This document shows positions 35,697 through 46,761 of a DNA stretch of 64,000 bases, one piece after another. The stretch comes from Globodera rostochiensis. Its lineage: Eukaryota > Nematoda > Chromadorea > Rhabditida > Heteroderidae. Location of the stretch: positions 2,676,142 to 2,740,141 of the forward strand of contig JAEVLN010000005.1 in NCBI GenBank assembly GCA_018350325.1, in the 5' to 3' direction. The position numbers and the translations under genes were made by a program. The first letter of the stretch is position 1; each line of letters opens with the position of its first letter. Below the pieces are notes generated by a model. It had not been told where the DNA came from. It worked only from the letters and a program-made list of their open reading frames with translations, and searched no databases.

Positions 35697-38600
35697 ATGG
35701 CAACTTCGACCAATTCAATCAATGGAGGGCACATAACAATTGATCCGGGTAAAATCGATTATTATTATTATTATTATTTATTAAAACCCTTTTTATTACA
35801 TACCTAATTAATTGCCAATATTTACAGAAAATTGTGCAACATTTGTCAATTTTGACTCTTCCGAAGAAGTTCGGCTTTTTTCGGAGCAGCATCGGAATCG
35901 ATTGGAAATTAATGGCAAAATTGGGAAAATTGAGAATTTTGTTGCAATTTTAAATCCGAACAAATGGCTTCGATGCGGTAAGAACCATTTAAACTTTGTT
36001 AAACGGAATGCCAATGTTCTGATGGATTCTTTAGATCCGTTTCGAGTCGTGGGCTCAATTCTTATATTTATTTTCATTATTTATGCAACCCACGGATTGA
36101 ATGGGCAAAAGGATAATGGCCTCAAAATGAATGGTAAGTGTATTGAAATGGTTAACAAAATTTAGTAATTTTTGTCTGAGTTAATTTTTTTAAGAGCAAC
36201 AAAAAGAAATACGAGAAATGAACGAATCGTTGAAGTCTTCAAAAAAAGAGTTCGAAAAGGTGGGGGAATTATGGGCAAATAATTTATGAGTTCTTTTTAA
36301 CTAAAGTAGCTATACCTCTAGTTAGGTGGGAAGCCGGAACTTTAGAAAACTAATTTATTTATTCAAAATAATAACTTTATTAAATTTTTCATTTTCGGAA
36401 CATAGCAAGCAAAAAATATATCGGCAAAAGCAACAGATAGCGCCGCCCGTTTCGATTTAAGCATTATTCCAACATTTCATAATGTTATTTAAAAACAAAA
36501 TTAAATAATTAAAGGGAATCAATCAGTTGAAGGAGGAAATGATTGCAAAGATGGAGCAGTATCAGAAAGAACAGCAACAGAACATTGGCGACTTGCAGAA
36601 GACAGTTGCCGTGTTAAATGATACAATAAATGGAAAAAGTAATTCAATTTATTTAAAATTCGGAAATTCCGTATTTTAGGCACAGTTTGAGCTTTTAATA
36701 TTTTTGCTTTTTATTTTCTTAGGACTAATCCGACAACAAAATCGGTGGGATTCTGCTGCTTGTCACGAGAACCTCACACTCATTGAGCCAGATCGATTGA
36801 TTGTCCAACATAATGGAATGGATGGTAAACATTATTCTGTTTAAAGCAGAGCGATCGGGCAAAAACAGTTTCCAAGGACATAGCAGAAAAATTTGCCGAA
36901 ATCCAAGGGCGCTCAAAAATTTACCCAACCAATTTTTGGGGTCAAATTAGTGCGTTTTACCCTAGACCTGAGCCGTATTTAGTCTTGGATTTCGTTGTTG
37001 TTGGGTCCACGGCGCCTATCGGCGCCGTGGGGAAATTTTCTTACTAATTTTTAACATTTTTGTCAAGAAAATTACAATTTTTCAAAAATGCAATTTTTTT
37101 GCGAAATTCGGCTTTAAAGGGGGGGGGGGGGGGTCGGCGGTGCCGATAGGCGCGGCCGAGAAAATTTTTGACTAAATTTGTTAAGAGATTTTCAACCAAA
37201 ATTTTAAAAATCGGCTTTTTTTTAATATTTTTTAGGAATAGGAGGGGACGGCGGTGCCGATAGGCGCCGCCGTAATTTTTTAGAAGATTTTAACAACGTT
37301 TGTTAAGAAAAATTTGAATTACACAATGCCAAATCATGATTTCTCCTTTAAAATTAGAAATATTTAAACTTCCAGCCAAATCTTCATTTTCCAAGGACAT
37401 TCTTGGAAATAAGGACATTTTCATTTTCCAAGATCGAGGGTCCATTTCCAAGGACTGTCCTTGAAATCCAAGGACGAATCCCACCACTGGTATAAAGTGA
37501 TTTGATTGTTCATGTAAAGTTTAGACATTTTTTGAATTAACTCAATTTTCAGGGCCTCGCACTGTCCGCGCTGAACGGCCAATTCCGAAGGGGAATTTCG
37601 GCATTTTCTATTACGAAGTCAAAATATTAGGGAATGCATAGTAAGTTTAAATAAATAAATAATTGAGCTTTGAAATACTCTTGAAGCTTTTCCTCTAAAA
37701 AAAAAATACATTTAGCGGTGTTCACATTGGCCTTGCAACCAAACAAATGCCATTGGATGGCATGGTTGGACTTTACAAAGGCTCTTACGCATATGACGAC
37801 GGGGGCAGATTTTGGGCTCACGTGCACACCATCGATGAAAAGCAGCCCGCCAAATTTGTGGAAGGCGACGTCGTCGGCTGCGGCCTCAATTTGGCAACTC
37901 GCCAAATCTTTTACACAAAAAACGGGGAGCGTTTGGGTGAGAAAAAAAAGAATTAAAATTAAGTGTAAATTTCTTTCTTGAGAAATATGTACATTAAATT
38001 TGTACATTTTTGAATTTGTAAAGAATTTACTATAGGGTGGCACGGTACCGGGACTTTTGTAAAAACCGGGACTTTTATAGTGGGATTTTAAAGGAATTTT
38101 GAAAAACCGGGACCAAAATTTCAGTATCAAAATTTGAAAAATTGACAATTTCAGTACTGGTCCCGGTCCCGTGCCACCCTAGTTTACTACCAAAAAAGTT
38201 TAATAATATGGTTGGTCCAAAAATGACGAATGTTGCAAAACAAAGGTGCCCTGGTAAAATAATTGACGAATTTTGAAGGTTTACACGGAAAATTTAAGCG
38301 AATTTGTTAGTTTTAGCACATTTAATCATCAATATTTTGGCACTTTTTCCTGAGTCCCTATTGAAGGGACACTTCATTCTAGGGCCCTTAACTTTTGACA
38401 AAATGGTTTCCGCCCAAACAATTTCTGATTCGTGTATTAGAGACAAAGAGAAATTGAATGGTTTAAATGTGTTTAATAGAGGCATACGTATTTACTCTTT
38501 TTAATCCCCCATGGGGAGAGAGTGGGGGATTATTAAGGATGGGGGATTGAAAGAGTAAATACGGTATAGGTACGTATTTATTCCACAATTTTACCAAAGA

Positions 38601-39264
38601 GTAAATACAGTATACGTATTTATTCCGCAATTGTACCAAAGAGTAAATACGGTATACGTATTTATTCCGCAATTGTACCAAAGAGTAAATACGGTATACG
38701 TATTTATTCCGCAATTGTACCAAAGAGTAAATACGGTATACGTATTTATTCCACAATTGTACCAAAGAGTAAATACGGTATACGTATTTATTCCGCAATT
38801 GTACCAAAGAGTAAATACGGTATACGTATTTATTCCGCAATTGTACCAAAGAGTAAATACGGTATACGTATTTATTCCGCAATTGTACCAAAGAGTAAAT
38901 ACGGTATACGTATTTATTCCGCAATTGTACCAAAGAGTAAATACGGTATACGTATTTATTCCACAATTTTACCAAAGAGTAAATACGGTATACGTATTTA
39001 TTCCGCAATTGTACCAAAGAGTAAATACGGTATACGTATTTATTCCACAATTTTACCAAAGAGTAAATACGGTATACGTATTTATTCCACAATTTTACAT
39101 TTAATTTGTTTGGTTTTGCAGACACCGCCCATTTGTTTGTCGATTCTGCCGCCGATTTGTCTGATTTGTTTCCGTGTGTTTCGATGTTTCACACTGGCAA
39201 CAAAATTGAAGCCAACTTTGGCCCGAACTTTGAATTCGATATTGTCGATGGCATTCTGAAGTAA
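35697..39264 (+). CDS. SPRY-5: membrane-anchored coiled-coil SPRY protein, intact
   Basis: Nine exons: 35697-35748, 35828-35977, 36035-36133, 36195-36259, 36515-36638, 36723-36824, 37553-37640, 37716-37936, 39122-39264. They join to 347 codons plus stop with matching phases. Residues 1-17 are polar ([14 protein letters not shown]). Residues 18-67 are a conserved block ending NPNKWLRC. Residues 72-90 form one membrane span ([17 protein letters not shown]). Residues 101-163 are coiled coil. Residues 164-347 are SPRY ([38 protein letters not shown], ending [12 protein letters not shown]). No cleavable signal peptide is evident. Positive residues before the span suggest the N-terminus is cytosolic and SPRY lies on the far side, an inference only. 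Intron 6 holds a hAT-like insertion; intron 8 (1.2 kb) holds a MITE and a 42-bp array. Its 3' end is an inverted duplicate of SPRY-6. Confidence 0.88.
36847..37489. mobile_element. 643-bp hAT-like insertion in SPRY-5 intron 6
   Basis: Begins CAGAGCGATCGGGC and ends CCACCACTG; flanks GTTTAAAG (36839-36846) and GTATAAAG (37490-37497) match at seven of eight. Other copies of this intron are short and run straight through the site. Inside are three GGCGCC hairpins (37008-37030, 37134-37160, 37249-37273) and CCAAGGAC repeats related to the 15825 element. Confidence 0.7.
38033..38181. mobile_element. 149-bp hAT-type MITE in SPRY-5 intron 8
   Basis: The ends TAGGGTGGCACGG and CCGTGCCACCCTA are flanked by ATTTACTA and GTTTACTA (seven of eight match). 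The interior reads ACCGGGAC...GTCCCGGT. It is the same family as 13628-13795. Confidence 0.85.
38570..39105. repeat. 42-bp minisatellite in SPRY-5 intron 8
   Basis: About 12 head-to-tail copies of a 42-bp unit (GTACCAAAGAGTAAATACGG followed by TATACGTATTTATTCCGCAATT). The unit is a multiple of three without stops in several frames, so it gives long repetitive open frames on both strands (for example 38463-39125 minus). These are not genes. The last unit runs into the acceptor of the final SPRY exon. Single copies of the unit precede the last exon in other SPRY copies, so the array arose by local expansion. Confidence 0.9.
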
Positions 39265-40136
39265 TATAATTATTTTGTTGTTGAAGATTAAACCGGTCAG
39301 TTTTATCCATTAATCACTTTATTATAATTACTTTTTGATCAATAACAATTTTGAGTTCAACAAAATTCGAATTAAATAAACTTTTGGCATCGAGGCTAAG
39401 ACTTTTGTTGTCGGGCCCAAATCAGTGTGATGGGAATGCGCGTTGGGAGGGTTGGACTGATTGGAGGGAGGCGCTTGCATGGGAAGCAATGCTTTTTGGT
39501 TTCAGAAGTTTTTGTGAATAGTTTTTAAAAAAAGATATTTAAAAAAACTGTTCAGTTTCGGATAATGCGCTGTGCAATTTGCATAAGCTGTGCTCTCAGA
39601 CGCGTAATTGGCGCCTTTTTGTACAATCAAAAATTTGAAGTATTTTTGCGGTGTTTAAGCCGACTGCTCGCGCGAGAAGCTCCCCGCCAATGAGAAAAGT
39701 CATCGGTTTTGCGACCAAATCATTTTCATCCCAACCAATCCGGCTGTAAGGAATCAGATTTTATGTTAAAATCAGAATGATCAAATAAGCAAAAAGTAAA
39801 AAGCTCTTTCCATCAAAAACCGAAAACAGAAATAAATAAGAATGCGATCAATCTTCATTTGAGCAAATATTCTCCCGAAAGAGTGAATTTGAAATGTGGG
39901 CCGAAATTGGACTGAACCCGGTCAGCGGCATCCATCAGAGAGATAAACGGTCGCTGGCAATATCATAGGACCGATCCTATTTTTTGGAGTTTTGCCCAAT
40001 TTGGATTCGTCCCGGTATCCAAATTTAAATAAAATTTTATTGAATCCATTAAAACGTATATCTTTAATTTGCAAAAATTAGATAAATTGATCGGTTTATT
40101 TCAACAACAACAAATCAGAAAAAGTTATGACTTTTT
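39265..40136. other. Spacer between convergent SPRY-5 and SPRY-6
   Basis: Positions 39285-39850 are the SPRY 3' flank shared with 27690-28120, 2030-2150 and 63565-63775 (landmarks TCGGGCCCAAATCA, GACTGATTGGAGGGAGG, CCAATGAGAAAAGTCATCG). No coding sequence is seen. Confidence 0.5.
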
Positions 40137-41880
40137 CTAAATGCCATCGACAATATCGAATTTGAACTTCGCTCCAAAGTTGGCTTCAATTTTGTTACCA
40201 GGGCTAAACAACGTAACGCACGGAAACAAATTGGACAAATCATCGGCAGAATCGACAAACAAATGGGCGGTGTCTGCAAAAACAATCAAATTAAATGTAA
40301 AATTGGGGAATAAATACATATACCGTATTCACTCTTTTAATCCCACACTCTCTAATAATTCCCCACTCTCTCATAATCCCGCACTCTCTGAGTAGGGTAA
40401 AAATAAACCCCTGGGGTATTAAAGAGTAAATACGTGTGCCTTTATTAAACACATTTAAACCATTCAATTCCTCTTTGTCTCTAATACACGAATTTAAATT
40501 TTTTGGACGGAAACATGTCTAAAATTTGATAAAAGTCTTGAATTTTTTTCTGGAAAAATTCCATTTAAAAAAATTGGCCTTTTTCTTTCTCACCCAAACG
40601 CTCGCCGTTTAACGTGAAAATGATTCGGCGCGTTGCCAAATTGAGGCCGCAGCCGACGACGTCGCCGGCACCAAACGTTTTATCGGCGTAAGTCTCAACG
40701 CCTTGGCACAAAAAAGCGCCCCGGTCTCCGTATGCGTAAGTGCCTTTTTCAGTTCCAACAATAGAATTCAATGGCATTTGGTTGGTCGCGAGTCCAAAAT
40801 AATGACATGTTCTAAATAAATATTTCAAAATGTTTTGTTATTTTTTATAGAAATTTTATGCATAAATTGACTAGATTTGGTCAAGGTTTTAGTGCATATT
40901 TTGAGTTTTAGTTTTTGCGTTTTTATGAGATTTATTAATTACCCTTCCTCTGCCTCTACGATTTTCAGTTCAAAGTAGAAAATGCCAATGTTTTTGTTTG
41001 GAATTGGCCTCTCAGCAAACACAGAGCCACCATCTGGAAGAATATTTAATTTTGAAGATGGAATCGCAAGTACAAACCATGTTGATTTCCAAGTACCTAA
41101 CACAAAAATTTGTCGAAATCCAAATACACTCAAAAAATTTTCTCCAACACCAATTTTTGAGGTCAAATTTTGTTTTACCCTAAACCGGAGCCGTATTTAG
41201 AAAATTCGTCAAAAATTGCACTCATTTTGCAAGTACATTCATGGAAATAAGTACGGTTTTAAATTTGTAAGTACGAGGGTCCATTTTCCAAGTACTGTAC
41301 TTGGCGTCCAATTACGAATATTACCATAAGGACGAGAGCAGCCATCGCGGCATTTGACAATCAATCGTTCGGGCCCAACTGCTGGCGTTAAATCTTTGTG
41401 GCATGCGTCGACATCCCATCGATTTTGGGTGGTTAGCACTGAAAAAATAATTCTAAAATAAAAATTCTAAATATATTTTATTCAAAATATTTAATCGGGA
41501 AAAGAAAAAGAGAGAGAAATTAAAACAAAAAAAAATGTTTTTTGAGTTTCCAAATCTTTTTCTAGTCAGGAGGGATTAACCCGGTCTTAACCCATCCCGT
41601 GTTTTTCAATCCCGGCTAATCCCGATTCCGATTTTCGTTGATTAATCCCGTTAGAATTTTTTGAAATTTTAACACTAAATTTTCAAAAACAATTTGACCA
41701 AATTGCCCCACCAAGAAACGCCGCGCCCAATTTGTCCATTCGCAAAAGCATTTGTGCCTCGCGCTGTTTCTGCATTTTGTGCAGTTCCTCCACTTTGGCC
41801 ATTTGTGCGCGAAAGTTTCGAGCTCTGTCAGCTGCTTCCGATGTTCCTCCCCCGAGGCGACGACGGCTTAATGAGGGCAT
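40137..41880 (-). CDS. SPRY-6: cytosolic coiled-coil SPRY protein, intact
   Basis: Five minus exons: 41880-41712, 41438-41325, 41033-40943, 40811-40594, 40273-40137. They join to 242 codons plus stop. Exon 1 starts MPSLSRRRLGGG and encodes a short coiled coil (AQMAKVEELHKMQKQREAQM); it has no membrane span and no similarity to the N-terminus of the other copies. Residues 57-242 are [60 protein letters not shown], ending KIEANFGAKFKFDIVDGI. The start was chosen because it is the first ATG that keeps the frame through the exon 1/2 phase-1 junction. An upstream frame (42005-41921, MPRPTRRTLASRR) cannot be spliced to it in frame. Intron 2 carries a repeat. The expected role is SPRY-mediated binding; the partner is unknown. 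Confidence 0.82.
40285..40535. repeat. Inverted copy of the SPRY-5 intron 8 end
   Basis: Inside SPRY-6 intron 4. GAGTAAATACGTGTGCCTTT, then CATTCAATTCCTCTTTGTCT and ACACGAAT, are the reverse complement of 38410-38505. With the mirrored last exons this makes a large palindrome centred near 39.7 kb. Confidence 0.65.
41060..41320. repeat. AAGTAC repeat in SPRY-6 intron 2
   Basis: Shares GTTGATTTCCAAGTAC and GAGGGTCCATTTTCCAAGTACTGTACTTGG-like sequence with the ends of the 15825-16509 element. It fills most of the intron and does not touch the exon borders. Confidence 0.55.
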
Positions 41881-42697
41881 TAGACAAACAAAACTTGTGC
41901 CGATTTCGGCATAAACATACTCAAAATGTGGTTGGCATTTCGAGTGGCATTTGCTTTGAGCAGGTTGCGCCGACTAGCCAGCGTTCGCCTGGTGGGTCGA
42001 GGCATTATTAATAGTTGGGGAAAGGAATATCTAAAAATAGAATTAGAAAAATTAGTTTTGCAAATGTAAGGGAATTTATTTTGCGGTTTTTGCCACTGTT
42101 TAAAATTCTGTAATTTTCCAAAAAGTCTAAAATTCTTATTTTTAGAGCATTTCGACGACTGAAATCGTGAGAGGTTTTGAAAAGGGCACCCAAAAACATG
42201 GAAAACGAGTTCAAAAGTGTGGGGAAAACGTGGAAAAATTTGTCAAAAAATGTGGCAATTTTAAACCTTTATTTAATATAAAAATTGCTCAAACAATCAT
42301 TAACTAGCATATTTATCAACTTTTCACCATTTTGAAAATTTGATTGAGTAAGGAAGTAATTATGCCATGCCCATAGCCAGAAAATTTTTTCGGAGGGGGG
42401 GGGGCAGTTGAAGAAAAAGTTGATTTTTAGGGGAGTTTGTCTTTCTCTTTTTATTTTGTTAAGCAATTTTCCAAAAAAATATTCGTTTGGGGTTTTTGCG
42501 GTTAAAGAAAAAAAGCAATATTGACAATTTTTGAGAAGATTTGCCGAAAATTGGTGTCGATAAGAGATTAAGTTAATTGGATTTGTTTTTTATTGACAAA
42601 TTCGAAAACAAATTGAATTGATAAAATGTTGACAAAGAAAAAAAATAATAAAACGGGCACCCCAACAACAGCAAAATTCCATAAATCCCCTCGTTTT
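41881..42697. other. Spacer between BTB-SPRY gene and SPRY-6
   Basis: Contains the arginine-rich frame 42005-41921 (MPRPTRRTLASRRNLLKAN) followed by a donor-like GTATG. It could be a 5' exon of another isoform, but no in-frame partner was found. Otherwise AT-rich, nothing supported. Confidence 0.35.
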
Positions 42698-45574
42698 TCA
42701 TTTATAAATGCCATCGGAAATGTTGAATTTAAAATTCGGGCCAAAATTCGCTTCAACTTTAGTGCCAGGTTTGAACAACGTAACGCATGGAAACAAATCG
42801 GCGCTAAAATCGACACGCAAACCGGCAGTTTCTGTAAAAAAAGATAAAGAAAAATGATTAATGAAATCCAAAAATTATGGTCCATCGATTAGATCTTCAA
42901 TTAAAGAAAACACCCAAAAGTGGTTAAATGCTCTTTTTTTTATTCATATTTCTCACCCAAACTATCGACTAAAAAACGTAAAATATTGACCATAAACCCC
43001 AAAAGTGCCAAAATAATGAAAACAATGTTTTTTGGTTGCAAATCTTTTTACAAATTCAAAATAAATTTAAATAATGTACAAATTTAGTATACCTACATAT
43101 TTCTCAAAAAAGAAATTGCCCTGTAATTTTAGTTTAGTCTTTTTCTTTCTCACCCAAACGTTGTCCATTCCTTGTGTAAATGATTTGGCGAGTTGCCAAA
43201 TTGACGCCGCAGCCGATGACGTCACCTTCCATAAATGTGGGCTTTCCTTTGATGAAAGGCCGCTTATCGTTGAACAGGCGGAAACATCCCTCAACCGCGT
43301 GACCCCAAAAACTGCCCCAACTGTCATAAGCGTAAGTGCCTTTGTAACGTCCAACCCATCCGCCCAATGGCATTTGTTTGGGCGCAAGTCCAATGTAAAT
43401 ATCGCTAAATAAAAGATTTTTTTAAATGAAAAGGTTTCTAAAGCATTTTGAACAACAATAATTTATTTATTTAACTTACTATCGTTTCTCTACGATGGTC
43501 ACTTCGTAGTAAAAAATGCCAAAGTCCTCTTTTGGAATTGGCTGGGTAGCGAAGACAGAGTAAAACCCTAAAAAGTAAATTCAAAAAAGTTTTAACTCTT
43601 TAAATAAACCGTTTTAATCAAATCCTAACAAAATTAATTATATTTACCCTTATTCTCTCCAGTAAATTGGACAACCAATCGGCCGGGCTCAGAGAGTGTT
43701 AGTTTGTCGTGACATGCAGCGGAATCCCATCGATTTTGAAGGGGTAGTCCTAAGAAATTATAATTTTTATTTTAAAAATATTAAATTTATCATCTCGCTT
43801 TTGTGCAAGTCATTGCCCCCACTCTCTGAGTAGGTTCCAAAATAATCTCCCATGGGGGATTAAATCAGTATACACGGGACCACCTGTAAATGCACGTCCA
43901 TTAGTTGAGAATTGCAGCGGGTAAAGCTCGGGCAGGCCGGCGGCGTCCGGATGAGAATGGTGCACATAAACGCTCATCATTTGGTTAAGTGTCAACACTC
44001 CGGACGGAACTGTCAAGCGCAAAATTCAATCAAATTTTGGAGTCTCGGAATTAGGAAAATACTTTTGGCATTTTAAAATTCAAACTGTTTCAATCCAAAT
44101 GGGTGATTGATTACCAATATTCTGAGTAAAATCCTTTTGAGGAATGAGCGGAAAACGAATTTTGAAAAGTGCCGGGCCGAGCATTTCGCGTCGATTCGCC
44201 GCCGAACACTTTTTCCCATTTTGACGGCATTTTTCATCCGCCCAGCGAAGTGCCTAATCATTTTAATGGAAATATAAAAATAATTTTAATTTGTTTTATT
44301 ATTTTTTATAAATTTACGGCATTCCAAATTGCAATTTCTTCGCTGATCATCAACTCGTCACGGTCCAGAATATCACACAATAATTTTTGATCAATTTTCA
44401 AAAACGCTTCCGAGAGGATCAAAGCGCCCGCATTCATATCGATGTGCTCCAAACAGCGGCAAGCGAACGCCCAAAATTTAAACAAACATTTTATATTTAA
44501 TATTTATTATTACAATTAATACATAAAGTCCCGAAATATGTAATAAAATAATTATGGTTGCTTAAAAAACAATAAAATTAATTTAGGATTAAAAATCAAT
44601 TACATTTTGACTCCCCCCCCCCCACCTCTTCTCCAAGAACGCGAGTCTCGTCAAACGCGAAAAAAACATTGCTCAGCTTCCATATGGGAAAGTTCAAACA
44701 CAAATCCACAAGTTCAGGAAGATTATATTTTTTAGCTTAAATTAAGTTAAAATTTGAACCAAAAAAGCCATAAAAATTTTATGACCCGCATAAAGCACAG
44801 CGATTGCATTGTCCCCGTTCAGCCCGCTCACATCGTCCGCATAAATAAAGCTGAGCATCGCCTTGAACGCCCCCAACTCCACGTCGGGCACCTCCACGGC
44901 TTTAGTCTCTTCCGAAGGGTCTAAAAATTTCGTTAATCAAAAAATTTTTTAATTTGTTTTCTCCGTTTACTCCTCCTTTTGCGGCTTATACCCCCCCCCC
45001 CTCCCACTAAAAATTTTTGCGAGTCGTATCCTTAAAGAGAAACGCACCTTTTCGGGCATCAAAAGGGAACATTGCCTCAAAAACGTCGGAGGCCGCCATC
45101 AGAATTGCTTTATGTGCTGGCAGAAGCTTAACAAAATTAAAAAATAATTAATAAAAGTAATTGAATTTAATTAATTAAAGTAATTGAAATATCATTAATT
45201 AAAGTAATTGAATTTAATTAATTAAAGTAATTGAAATATCATTAATTAAAGTAATTGAAATATCACTAATTAAAGTAATTGAAATATCACTAATTAAAGT
45301 AATTGAAATATCATTAATTAAAGTAATTAAAGTATCATTAATAAAAGTAATTGAATTTAATTAATTAAAGTAATTGAAATATCATTAAAATAAAAGTATT
45401 TGAATTTAATTAATTAAAGTAATTGAAATATAATTAATTGAAGTAAGTGTTTCACTATTTTTCAGAACTTGCCTCCTTTTCGTCTCCTCCCCCCACCAAA
45501 AAGTGAACGTCCGCGCCATTGCCCGTGTCCAGCAAATACTTAATACGGCCGACCAAAGAATTTGGTTTTGGCAT
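42698..45574 (-). CDS. BTB-BACK-SPRY fusion protein, open frame through 11 exons
   Basis: Minus exons: 45574-45473, 45126-45048, 44920-44786, 44735-44626, 44446-44318, 44253-44115, 44009-43884, 43749-43648, 43567-43480, 43404-43154, 42831-42698. Total 1395 bases, 464 residues. Residues about 20-125 are a BTB fold ([64 protein letters not shown]). Residues about 143-250 are BACK of the BTBD1/2/3/6 type ([46 protein letters not shown]). Residues 274-464 are SPRY ([61 protein letters not shown]). BTBD relatives normally carry a PHR domain where SPRY sits here. The junction 43884/43749 is phase 1, the same phase used before SPRY in all copies. Exon 1 ends in a GC donor (GAG-GCAAGT). Weak point: exon 5 has no AG in front of the conserved CRCLE, so I start it at 44446. 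BTB-BACK suggests CUL3 adaptor function. Confidence 0.8.
45128..45445. repeat. 24-bp AT minisatellite in BTB-SPRY intron 1
   Basis: About 13 imperfect copies of TAATTAAAGTAATTGAAATA followed by TCAT, some with GAATTTAAT. Entirely within the first intron. Confidence 0.85.
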
Positions 45575-45899
45575 TTCAAAAAATTGTATTTTTAAAAGCG
45601 TCTGGAAAATAATCAAGAATTAATCTTTTTCCCGCAGAAATGCAATAAAACCCGAAAATGCACCTCTAAAACCGACTTTAAATTCCAAAATGACTAAATA
45701 ATGGAGCCTTACAAATTGGATTATTCGTATTTATTCACTTTTGGGTGGATTAATCTCTTTTTATTATATAAATTTAAATTGTTTATTTGCTTCCAGCAAA
45801 ATTTCGAGAGAATTAATTGAACACAGACAAAAGGAAGATGAGAAAATAGGGTTGAGTAATGAGAAATTTCCCCAATTTCTGAAAACGAACGATTTTTAT

Positions 45900-46194
45900 T
45901 AGTGTTGCACGAGAGTCTCGGTCTTGAGTACTACTCAAGAAAAGTCTCGGGTTTTATGGGTCTCGGGCTCGAGTCTCAATGTAAAGTATCGGGCTTGGGC
46001 TCGAGTCTCAATGTAAAGTATCGGGCTTGGGCTCGAGTCTCAATGTAAAGTATCGGGCTTGGGCTCGAGTCTCAATGTAAAGTATCGGGCTTGGGCTCGA
46101 GTCTCAATGTAAAGTATCGGGCTTGGCTTGAGTCTTGATAAAGTATCGGGCTTGGGCTCGAGTATCGAGAAATTTTGGGTCTCGTGCAGCACTA
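45900..46194. mobile_element. Element with TAGTGTTGCACGAGA ends and 32-bp array
   Basis: The ends TAGTGTTGCACGAGA and TCTCGTGCAGCACTA are inverted repeats. The interior is about five copies of a 32-bp unit (TCGGGCTTGGGCTCGAGTCT followed by CAATGTAAAGTA). No target duplication is evident. The same end type (TCTCGTGCATCACTA) appears at 63080-63096. Confidence 0.65.
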
Positions 46195-46761
46195 AGAGGG
46201 GGAAGGGTCATTTCCCCTAAGGGTACGAAAAGAAATTAGCACCCGGAGGCATCGCTCTCGGCGTCAAACGGGTTGTGGTGTAGTGCTGGACATCACAACG
46301 CTAACCAAATTCTTCCGGCTCATGCCGAATCTTTTGGTTTTATTAATTTGCCATTTACTTTTTGATCAATATCAATTTTGAGCTTGACAAAATTCAAGTT
46401 AAATAAACTTTTGTCACCGGTGGGGCTCTAAGACATTTGTCGGGCAATTTCTTTAAGAATTTAGGTTTTATTTTTTTGGCAAGTGGATACTTATTGCTCC
46501 CCAAATAAAGTCTAATCTTTAGGGGTGTTTGTTCAGCCCCGATCCCCGACCCAAAAAAAGGTCGGGGATATCCCCATTTTTGGGGTCGGGGTTCGGCGTC
46601 GGGGAGCAATCCGGTTAAACAATTGAAGACCCGGGTCTTGTATTTTAGGAAATACAGTATGCCAATTTGTCCTAATTTTTAAATACAATTCGAGAAAACA
46701 TTAACAAAACAAATGGAAATAGTTTATTAAAAAAAGAAAATGTTGAATTTGGGTCGGTAGG
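46195..46761. other. Non-coding, repeat fragments
   Basis: Positions 46205-46345 are an inverted copy of 30270-30440. Positions 46360-46440 match the SPRY 3' flank. Positions 46525-46610 are GTCGGGGATCCCC-type repeats. No gene is seen. Confidence 0.4.

Noticed and set aside
38570..39105. CRISPR-like array
   Set aside because: The repeats are head-to-tail with no unique spacers, and the genome is eukaryotic.
38463..39125. Long repetitive open frames (220 and 157 codons) on both strands
   Set aside because: They are read-through of the 42-bp intronic minisatellite, whose length is a multiple of three without stops.
41921..42005. Arginine-rich first exon for SPRY-6 (MPRPTRRTL)
   Set aside because: Its only good donor is in the wrong phase for the SPRY-6 coiled-coil frame.
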